Of a stretch of DNA of 7,444 bases, positions 1 to 5,452 are shown in pieces; positions within the stretch are counted from its first letter, which is position 1, and each line of letters begins with the position of its first letter. The DNA is taken from positions 1-7,444 of the forward strand of contig JBILXN010000122.1 in the NCBI GenBank assembly GCA_044378425.1, in the 5' to 3' direction. A program made the translations under genes and the position numbers. Origin of the DNA: UBA6136 sp044378425. Its GTDB lineage: Bacteria; Pseudomonadota; Gammaproteobacteria; Methylococcales; Methylococcaceae. The notes below the pieces were generated by a model that searched no databases, was not told the origin of the DNA, and saw only the letters and a list, made by a program, of their open reading frames with translations.

Positions 1-650
1 ACCCAATTGTGGAAGCCATCAAATGATGAGTTTTTTACGGTAAGAAAGGAATCAGCCGCAACCTCAATGGCGGGATGGGTGCATTTTTTTATGTCCCAGA
101 TATTTTTTGCCTGGACATTATCCAATGTGAGAGAGGCATTTTTATTGACTTGAGCTAAATTAAGAAGACCCTGGATTTTAAGGTTTCTGATAGTGACCGC
201 CAGCCCGTTATTGTCTTGGCCGGGCAAACCAATGCGGAACCCTCCAGTAGCAACATCGATTGGTATCATGAAGATGTCACTAGCAGGACACATACCTAAA
301 TCATTTACCTGACCAGAACTAGCAACCCACTGCTGGATAGAGTGTATACCGTCATTACCAGTCAGACTGCCGCCATCGATCACCAGCGGATCCGTAATCG
401 TGACTGGAAACAGATCTTTAGGCCCCATCTGAGAGCATGCCCCCCATTGCCATCCAGTAATTGGAACCCGAATCTCGATGGTATCAAGTCCAATGGTTGC
501 ATTGGCCTTACCTATTGCATCATAGAGCGTTTCTGGACCCGTGCATTTACCGCTTGTCACTTGATAGGTGTCCGCATAAACGGATTCGATACATCCAACT
601 GAAAACAGACCAGCTGCAAGCATTACATGTCTGATTAGACTCTTTTTCAT
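1..650 (-). CDS. Secreted right-handed beta-helix-like protein, N-terminal part (runs off the left edge)
   Basis: Reading leftward from the ATG at 650-648, the frame stays open for 216 codons to the window edge, so the C-terminus is missing. The N-terminus is a Sec signal peptide: MKKSLIR, then a hydrophobic core (about 8-20), with a likely signal peptidase I cut after VYA (A26/D27). Cys20 lies in a poor lipobox, so a lipoprotein is less likely. Residues 36-64 (CTGPETLYDAIGKAN..GLDTIEI) and 83-95 (VTITDPLVIDGGS) match the 'LR.AI..AN...G.DTI.F ... I..PL.IDG' opening of pectin-lyase-fold parallel beta-helix proteins. Later strand-like repeats include VTIRNLKIQGL, LTLDNVQAKNI and LTVKNSSFDGF. 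Location would be periplasm, cell surface or outside; substrate is unknown. The start is preceded by a weak TTGGAC at usual distance. It lies 35 bases downstream of pliI on the same strand and looks more AT-rich. The family assignment is from pattern only. Confidence 0.72.
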   Translation of the reverse strand, partial: MKKSLIRHVMLAAGLFSVGCIESVYADTYQVTSGKCTGPETLYDAIGKANATIGLDTIEIRVPITGWQWGACSQMGPKDLFPVTITDPLVIDGGSLTGNDGIHSIQQWVASSGQVNDLGMCPASDIFMIPIDVATGGFRIGLPGQDNNGLAVTIRNLKIQGLLNLAQVNKNASLTLDNVQAKNIWDIKKCTHPAIEVAADSFLTVKNSSFDGFHNW

Positions 651-685
651 TTTATTGTCCAATTATTCAATATACCGCTGCTATG

Positions 686-1267
686 CTACTGATCACCGAA
701 AGCAACAGCCCGAACTAACTTTAATACCCACCCCGCTTCCCCCGCCTTCAGCCTGTACTGAATCTGGCGGATGCCACCGGTGGGCGTGCCATTCGTATCG
801 CCATCCTTGTAGATGGGAAAACGTCGCGCCAGTGAACTCTCGACAACGGCAAATTCATCATGCCCCATGTAGCCTTTCGAGGCCTTCGGATCGTCCTGAA
901 GCGGGGGCAGATAGATTTCCGTCAAAGATTTCTTACGATTTGCGGCATAGGCTACGAGAGAACCATACGAGCCACTGCCTGCGGAAGTCACATAGACGTA
1001 GATTTCGGGAGAACCATCGACATTGAGATCCCCGACCTCAGCGCCTGTGACCGTCCCTTCGATCTCCTTCGCGATTACCGCATTGTCCTTCTTGAGCCCT
1101 TGGGGTTCGATCCGCAAGGTATTCATCGAACCTTGATTCGGGCAGGTGACGTGAAAGGAGACGCCCTGAAGAGACAGGGTCTGATCAAAGCCGCCCGCAA
1201 AGGCCGGCGTCGAAAGACCCAACGCAAGAGACAGAACAGTTCCGTGTGCACGTTTCATGACTGACAT
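686..1267 (-). CDS. pliI: PliI-family periplasmic inhibitor of I-type (invertebrate) lysozyme
   Basis: A 193-residue exported protein. The signal peptide spans about 1-24 (MSVMKRAHG, hydrophobic core, cut after AFA, A24/G25). The mature part carries the hallmarks I associate with PliI of Aeromonas hydrophila: FDQTLSLQGVSFHV (27-40), DLNVDGSPEIYVYVTSAGSGSYGSL (80-104) with the Ser/Gly-rich SGSY loop that in this inhibitor class enters the lysozyme active site, KGYMGHDEFAVVE (131-143) and RRFPIYKDGDTNG (148-160). D80-x-N-x-D-G-x-x-E88 resembles a calcium-binding loop; whether it binds metal is unknown. The expected role is to block invertebrate-type lysozymes in the periplasm and so protect peptidoglycan during contact with animals. 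The start at M1 is favoured over M4 because GGAG (CTCC at 1275-1278) lies 7 bases upstream. The only mature cysteine is C42. It is the middle gene of a likely three-gene leftward operon. Confidence 0.88.
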   Translation of the reverse strand: MSVMKRAHGTVLSLALGLSTPAFAGGFDQTLSLQGVSFHVTCPNQGSMNTLRIEPQGLKKDNAVIAKEIEGTVTGAEVGDLNVDGSPEIYVYVTSAGSGSYGSLVAYAANRKKSLTEIYLPPLQDDPKASKGYMGHDEFAVVESSLARRFPIYKDGDTNGTPTGGIRQIQYRLKAGEAGWVLKLVRAVAFGDQ

Positions 1268-1275
1268 GAGATCAC

Positions 1276-1657
1276 TCCGTCTCTTGGTGGATATCCGCGT
1301 TACTTTCCGAACAGGGCCTTGGTGTGCGCCGCATCAACCTTCTGGTTGATCTTGCTGACCGTGCACTTTTGGGTCTTGGTGTCGCAACGGACGCCATTGC
1401 TGAGTACAAACTCACTCATATCGAATTCACCCATCGCCATCAGCTTTGCCTGCGCGGCATCACCCAGATATTCCTTGGTGAGTCCTGCGGAGATCCCACT
1501 CGAATCCGCGCAAAAGTTGGCCTTTTTATCGCAGATGACACCTGCCATGGGGGTGGTCACGGAACCCTTGATGGTTTTACCCGCACCCGCGGCAAAGGTG
1601 GATGAGGAAACGACAAGGAGTGTCAGAAAAGTGAGCGTTTTTTTCATGATCCGTCTC
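1276..1657 (-). repeat. GAGACGGA leader motif, two copies ahead of two adjacent genes
   Basis: On the minus strand GAGACGGA occurs at 1283-1276, ahead of the pliI start, and at 1657-1650, ahead of the ycgJ-like start. The start and end given here enclose both copies. In pliI the motif holds the Shine-Dalgarno (GGAG, 7-base spacing); in the ycgJ-like gene it ends only 2 bases before ATG, so a conventional ribosome site is poor there. It may be a shared translation-initiation element or coincidence of purine-rich leaders. Confidence 0.35.
1300..1647 (-). CDS. YcgJ / Fels-1 prophage-like small periplasmic protein with two Cys pairs
   Basis: A 115-residue exported protein with a clear signal peptide (MKKTLTFLTLLVVSSSTFA, cut near A19 or A20). 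The mature part contains GVICDKKANFCADSSGIS (36-53), LTKEYLGDAAQAKLM (56-70), FDMSEFVLSNGVRCDTKTQKC (75-95) and a C-terminal KALFGK. This order (GV-CD-C-AD, L-T-YLG, FD-F-F-NG-CD-C) is what I recall for YcgJ and Fels-1 prophage-like proteins, whose biochemical role is unknown. The four cysteines form two C-x6-C pairs (C39/C46 and C88/C95), consistent with disulfides in the oxidising periplasm. The two pair regions share GVxCDxKxxxC, suggesting an internal duplication. The next gene downstream, 32 bases away, is pliI. In E. coli the ycgJ gene is adjacent to pliG, so a role linked to lysozyme inhibition is a reasonable inference. The Shine-Dalgarno is weak (GAGACGGATC before ATG). Confidence 0.8.
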   Translation of the reverse strand: MKKTLTFLTLLVVSSSTFAAGAGKTIKGSVTTPMAGVICDKKANFCADSSGISAGLTKEYLGDAAQAKLMAMGEFDMSEFVLSNGVRCDTKTQKCTVSKINQKVDAAHTKALFGK

Positions 1658-2017
1658 AGAAAAGGTAATGGAATTCCCGAAAAGCAGCGTCGCTTTACGA
1701 ATCAGACACCAAGCCTGGAATCAGAAAAGATCCCGGATTTTGGTACGGTTTCGATAGGTATCTTTGGGGCCGCTGATGATAAGGCATTGCAATGATTCTG
1801 TCTTAAGCACCTATTCATTATTTTCCGGTCGTGCAAAGCATGAGGAAGCGGATGAAACCGACGACGGTGGACGTATATGACGTGCGCTGTCGGGGGTTGT
1901 ACCTGCTGGGGGGGGTTACAGTCCGGATTCGGGAAGACAACTTTTTTACGGTTGATGCCTGGTGTTGGGATTGATGGGCCGGTGTCAAAGCGGCCATCGC
2001 TGCACGCGATTGAGGCG
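1648..2017. other. Gene-free stretch between mgtA and the ycgJ-pliI block
   Basis: No convincing gene is seen on either strand. It should hold the 3' end of the mgtA transcript and the promoter of the leftward ycgJ-pliI block, but I found no convincing -35/-10 pair. A bulged hairpin, GATGGGCCG (1973-1981) against CGGCCATC (1991-1998), lies 20 bases past the mgtA stop. It has no T tract on the minus strand, so it is not a standard intrinsic terminator. Other points are an 8-G run (1908-1915), a direct repeat GAATCAGA at 1699-1706 and 1718-1725, and the 9-mer TCAGAAAAG at 1656-1664 and 1721-1729, with a third copy inside the ycgJ-like gene at 1623-1631. Confidence 0.6.
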
Positions 2018-4564
2018 TCAACCCTGCGCCTCGAAATGGCGGAAGAACCAGCGCTTGATGGCCTCGACCACCAGCAGATAAACGCAGACGATCGCCAGCA
2101 GCGCCAGGACAAATGTGATCGGCGGTCGGGTGAATCCAAAAGCGTGACCCAGCGGAGTGAACGGGATCAGCGTCGCTAACGCCACAGCGCCGAGTGAAGT
2201 CACCCATAGCCAGACATTGGGTCGGCTGCGCAGCGGATTATGGCGGGTGCGGATGATGAAGATGACCAGCACCTGAGTGGCCAGCGATTCCATAAACCAG
2301 CCGGTCTGGAAGAGCGATGGGTCGGCCTGGAAAACCGTCAGCATGAGAGAGAAGGTCAGAAAATCGAACAGTGAACTCACCGGCCCGAGCGTCAGCATGA
2401 AGTTGCGGATGTAGCGCATATCCCAGCGCCGGGGCCGGTCCAGGTAGTCTTCGTCGACATGATCCAGCGGGATCGGTACTTCCGATACATCGTAAATGAA
2501 GTTGTTGAGCAGTATCTGTGTGGGCATCATGGGCAGGAAGGGTAGCCAGAGCGAAGCACCCGCCATACTGAACATGTTGCCGAAGTTCGAACTGGTCCCC
2601 ATCATGATGTATTTCATGATGTTACCGAAGGTGCGCCGCCCTTCCAGCACGCCCTGGTACAGCACCCGCAGATCATGTTCCAGCAGAATCATATCCGCCG
2701 CCTCCTTGGCCACATCTACCGCAGTATCGACCGAGAGACTGACGTCGGCCTCGTGCAGGGCGGGGGCATCGTTTATGCCATCACCCAGGTACCCCACCAC
2801 CTTACCGCGCTGCTTGAGTGCCCGGATGATCCGGCACTTCTGCCCCGGGTTGACCCGACAGAACAGGTTGGCCCTCTCGACCGCGGCGCCCAGACCATGG
2901 TCGTCCAGCCGGGCAATGTCCTGGCCGGTCAGTGCACCCGTTACCACGATGCCCAATTGCCGGCAGAGATGCTGGGTCACCCGTTCGTCATCACCGGTGA
3001 CGATCTTGACCGTCACGCCCCGCGCCGCAAGGCTTGCCAGCGCGTCCCCGGCCTCCGGTCTGGCCGGATCAAGAAAGGCGGCGAAGCCGGCAAATATCAG
3101 TTCGCTCTCATCCGTCACGCGGGCGTGGGTCTGTGACCGATCAACATCCCGATAGGCGACGCCGAGACTGCGAAAACCCTCCTCGCTCAATTCGGCGTAA
3201 AGACGATCCAGCCGGGTGCGAGTGTTGGCATCCAGCACTTTTTCGGGTTCGTCCTGCCGGCCAGGGCAGTGGCTGGAGAGGCCGAGAATATCTTCCGGCG
3301 CACCTTTCACCACGATCCGCCGTCGCTCACCGTCATCCAGCAACACCGACACCCGCCGTCGATCAAAATCGAAAGGCACTTCGTCGATTTTGCGCCATTG
3401 CCCAGTGCTGACTTCGGTATGTTCGAGCAGAGCCTCATCCAGCGGACTGCGGAGTCCGGTCTCAAAAAAACTGTTGAGGTAGGCCAGTTCCAGCACCTGG
3501 TCGCTGTCGCGACCATCGGGGTCGACGTGGCGCTGTAGCGTGATCCGGGCTTCGGTCAGGGTGCCGGTCTTGTCGGTGCAGAGGGTATCCATACTGCCGA
3601 GATCCTGGATGGCGGCCAGACGTTTGACGATGACCTTCTGCCGCGCCATCCGCACCGCGCCCCGAGCCAGTGTGACCGACACGATCATGGGCAGTAATTC
3701 CGGGGTTAACCCGACCGCCAGCGCCACCGCGAACAGGAACATATCCAGCCAGGGCCGCCCGAAAAAGGTATTGGTAAACAGCACAAACAACACCAGCAAC
3801 AAGGTCAGCCGCATGATCAGCAGGCCAAACTGGCGGGTGCCGCGCTCGAACGCCGTGGGCGGGGCTTTTTGCTGCAACGATGAGGCAATACCGCCCAGGA
3901 AGCTGGCCTTGCCGGTCCGACAGACCAGCACCGTAGCACTGCCGCTGATGACCGAGGCGCCCATGAAAACCGCAGCCCTGTTGGTATCGGGATCCAGCGA
4001 CAGGGGTTCCTGATCGGGAAATTTCTCGACGGGATAGGGTTCGCCGGTCAGTAGCGATTGATTGACAAAGAAATCCCGGCCCTCCAGCAACCGTCCATCT
4101 GCCGGCACCCGGTCGCCGGCCGCCAGCCTGACCACATCGCCGGGCACCAGTTGTCTGACGGGTAACTCAATACAGGCGCCATCGCGCAGCACCTGGGCCG
4201 TATTGGCAATGGACTCGCGTAATCGCTGGGCGGCGCGGTTGGCGCGGTATTCCTGCACGAAGTCCAGCGTGACGCTGGCCAGTACCATGACGCAGATCAT
4301 CACGAAACTGGCCTGCTGATGGACCATCGCGGAGACCGCTCCGGCGGCAATCAGTATCAGCACCAGCGGATTTTTGAAGCGGCTGATAAAGGTGCGTAAG
4401 GCCGCGTAGCGCGTGCGCTCTTCCAGCAGATTGGGCCCGTATCGCCTCAATCGCCGGTTAGCCTCTGTCTGACTCAATCCCTGAGCCGTAACACCCAGCC
4501 CGCTCAAGGCGTCAGCCAAGGCGCCGGTCAGGCCGTCATCACCCGATCGCTGAGTGGTGGTCAT
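2018..4564 (-). CDS. mgtA: Mg2+-importing P-type ATPase (P3B, MgtA/MgtB family)
   Basis: An 848-residue inner-membrane pump expected to import Mg2+ at the cost of ATP. In order it has two N-terminal membrane helices (about 64-105, ending near DFVQEYRANRAAQ); an actuator domain with TGE at 173-175; helices 3-4 with TPELLP (287-292); the phosphorylation motif DKTGT with acceptor Asp331; a nucleotide domain with KGAPE (420-424) and VTGD (522-525); the hinge GDGINDAP (594-601); and six C-terminal helices. Family hallmarks are LARGAVRMARQKVIVKRL (299-316), SSNFGN (658-663), NNFIYDVSEVPIPLDHVD (687-704) and LFQTGWF (751-757). E. coli MgtA is about 50 residues longer; the difference looks concentrated in its N-terminal extension, so the core is complete here. 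GGA 7 bases upstream supports the start. It is transcribed divergently from the repressor-exporter operon. No mgtL-like leader peptide was found. MgtA and MgtB cannot be separated by eye. Confidence 0.95.
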   Translation of the reverse strand: MTTTQRSGDDGLTGALADALSGLGVTAQGLSQTEANRRLRRYGPNLLEERTRYAALRTFISRFKNPLVLILIAAGAVSAMVHQQASFVMICVMVLASVTLDFVQEYRANRAAQRLRESIANTAQVLRDGACIELPVRQLVPGDVVRLAAGDRVPADGRLLEGRDFFVNQSLLTGEPYPVEKFPDQEPLSLDPDTNRAAVFMGASVISGSATVLVCRTGKASFLGGIASSLQQKAPPTAFERGTRQFGLLIMRLTLLLVLFVLFTNTFFGRPWLDMFLFAVALAVGLTPELLPMIVSVTLARGAVRMARQKVIVKRLAAIQDLGSMDTLCTDKTGTLTEARITLQRHVDPDGRDSDQVLELAYLNSFFETGLRSPLDEALLEHTEVSTGQWRKIDEVPFDFDRRRVSVLLDDGERRRIVVKGAPEDILGLSSHCPGRQDEPEKVLDANTRTRLDRLYAELSEEGFRSLGVAYRDVDRSQTHARVTDESELIFAGFAAFLDPARPEAGDALASLAARGVTVKIVTGDDERVTQHLCRQLGIVVTGALTGQDIARLDDHGLGAAVERANLFCRVNPGQKCRIIRALKQRGKVVGYLGDGINDAPALHEADVSLSVDTAVDVAKEAADMILLEHDLRVLYQGVLEGRRTFGNIMKYIMMGTSSNFGNMFSMAGASLWLPFLPMMPTQILLNNFIYDVSEVPIPLDHVDEDYLDRPRRWDMRYIRNFMLTLGPVSSLFDFLTFSLMLTVFQADPSLFQTGWFMESLATQVLVIFIIRTRHNPLRSRPNVWLWVTSLGAVALATLIPFTPLGHAFGFTRPPITFVLALLAIVCVYLLVVEAIKRWFFRHFEAQG

Positions 4565-4744
4565 GGCAGGTTCCGTTGCGTTGTTTATGGCGCCGTACGC
4601 GGCCTTTCTGCCCGCTACCGATGATGACTCCAGATTCTGCAGGGGTTCGCTACATGGCCGGCAGGCTGCCTACGATTTACCACACATCCGCTAAACAGTT
4701 GATCCGGATGACGGCTAGCACCGCATCGTGTTCAGCACGCAGGC

Positions 4745-4773
4745 TTGACATTAAAACAGGTGTTTAATAGCCT
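4745..4773 (+). promoter_or_regulatory. Sigma70-like promoter for the TetR-exporter operon
   Basis: A consensus -35 box TTGACA (4745-4750) is followed after 17 bases by TAGCCT (4768-4773) as a weak -10 (three of six consensus bases). The start of transcription would fall near 4780, inside the perfect palindrome. The poor -10 is the main doubt; a nearby TTTAAT (4763-4768) is a better hexamer but too close to the -35. Confidence 0.5.
4754..4765. promoter_or_regulatory. Imperfect operator-like site 1 (AAACA-GG-TGTTT)
   Basis: AAACA (4754-4758) and TGTTT (4761-4765) form a 5-bp inverted repeat around GG, within the spacer between the proposed -35 and -10. It repeats the core of the palindrome at 4775-4794, whose centre is 25 bp away. 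A repressor bound here would block RNA polymerase directly. Confidence 0.45.
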
Positions 4774-4774
4774 A

Positions 4775-4794
4775 CCTCAAACAATTGTTTGAGG
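4775..4794. promoter_or_regulatory. Perfect 20-bp palindrome, probable TetR operator overlapping the Shine-Dalgarno
   Basis: The arms CCTCAAACAA and TTGTTTGAGG are exact reverse complements with no spacer. Length and two-fold symmetry fit a TetR-family dimer site, and it lies between the promoter and the repressor start. Its last four bases, GAGG (4791-4794), are also the Shine-Dalgarno of the repressor gene (7-base spacing). In RNA the same bases could form an 8-bp stem with an AATT loop that buries the ribosome site, though the expected transcription start lies within the palindrome and may remove part of the left arm. Confidence 0.7.
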
Positions 4795-4801
4795 CTCCGC
4801 C

Positions 4802-5452
4802 ATGTTGAATCAGGAAGACAGTGACCATGCCCGTGACCGGATCATGGAAGCGGCCCTCGACGTCTTTGCCGAGCGCGGCTACAAGGCGACCACTGTGCGG
4901 GGCATCTGCACGCAGGCGGGGGTCAATGTAGCGGCGATTCAGTACTACTTTGGCGGCAAGGAGGCGCTTTACCGCAAGGCGCTGGCCTTTTCCTTCCAGC
5001 AGGCCGATCGCAAGTACCCGCAGGATGCTCTGCTTGATGACTCACTGTCAGCAGAAGACCGCCTGCACCGGTTCATCCGCATCATGTTGCATCGGTTCAT
5101 GGATGACAGTCATCTGGGCCGCCACGGCAAACTGGTGGCGCGGGAAATCGCCGACCCGACCGGCGCCCTTGATCACATCGTCGATACCGTTATGCGACCG
5201 CGCTATGCGGTGTTGCGCGAACTGATCCCCCAACTGGCCGGGCCCGGCTGGAGTCTGGCCGATATCGACCGCTTTATTTGCAGCATCATGGGGCAATGCC
5301 TGGTGTACCGGCATTCGCGCCCCCTGGTGGAGCGGCTTTCACCCGACATTGTGGCCAATGCGCAGGCAGTTGATCGTACGGCGGAAATGATTTTTCAGTT
5401 TTCACTGGCAGCCTTGCGACAGCTGGCCGTCAACAGACAGGATGACCTATGA
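4802..5452 (+). CDS. TetR-family repressor, CecR/CerR-like (C-terminal DUF1956 type)
   Basis: A 216-residue regulator. The N-terminal TetR DNA-binding domain spans about 10-60: RIMEAALDVFAERGYKATTVRGICTQAGVNVAAIQYYFGGKEALY, with the recognition helix near 43-50 and the YYFGGKEALY signature. The ligand and dimer domain (about 85-210) includes GKLVAREIADPTGALDHIVDTVMRPRYAVLREL (109-141), which resembles the region of E. coli CecR (YbiH) containing SREQLSPT. CecR controls an ABC exporter operon encoded beside it. By analogy this protein probably represses its own operon until a toxic compound binds; the ligand is unknown. GAGG seven bases upstream sets the start. The stop overlaps the permease start by 4 bases, so the two are translationally coupled. 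Confidence is high for TetR and moderate for the CecR subgroup. Confidence 0.9.
   Translation: MLNQEDSDHARDRIMEAALDVFAERGYKATTVRGICTQAGVNVAAIQYYFGGKEALYRKALAFSFQQADRKYPQDALLDDSLSAEDRLHRFIRIMLHRFMDDSHLGRHGKLVAREIADPTGALDHIVDTVMRPRYAVLRELIPQLAGPGWSLADIDRFICSIMGQCLVYRHSRPLVERLSPDIVANAQAVDRTAEMIFQFSLAALRQLAVNRQDDL

Larger units (their letters stand above)
4565..4801. promoter_or_regulatory. Divergent control region between mgtA and the TetR-exporter operon
   Basis: These 237 bases must supply promoters for mgtA (leftward) and the repressor-exporter operon (rightward). The right-hand 60 bases are markedly AT-rich and hold the rightward promoter and two operator-like sites. The left part is GC-richer. 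Reading leftward, the only candidate I see is TTGAGG (4794-4789) with TTTTAA (4770s to 4750s region, long spacing), too weak to annotate. If mgtA starts there its leader would be nearly 200 bases, long enough for regulation, but no riboswitch or leader peptide could be recognised. A lone half-site AAACA lies at 4693-4697. Confidence 0.6.

Noticed and set aside
651..720. Possible separate promoter (TATATT near 665-670, minus strand) for the beta-helix-like gene
   Set aside because: No -35 hexamer lies at an acceptable distance; the best TTGCTT is about 25 bases away.
860..1264. Plus-strand frame opposite pliI
   Set aside because: The minus-strand protein has a signal peptide, a well-placed Shine-Dalgarno and family motifs; this frame has none.
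1973..1998. Bulged GC-rich hairpin as an intrinsic terminator of mgtA
   Set aside because: No T tract follows the stem on the minus strand, so it does not meet the standard for an intrinsic terminator; it is mentioned only in the description of the gap.
1702..2207. Minus-strand frames overlapping the mgtA 3' end and the gap beyond
   Set aside because: They start inside mgtA in other frames and give Arg/Ser/Pro-rich translations with no domain or ribosome site.
4670..4687. Tiny minus-strand frame (MCGKS) as a possible mgtL-like leader peptide of mgtA
   Set aside because: It is five codons, lacks the proline codons typical of MgtL and has no clear Shine-Dalgarno.
4576..4767. Plus-strand frame of 63 codons in the divergent control region
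   Set aside because: No ribosome site, no recognisable features, and it covers the promoter of the repressor gene.
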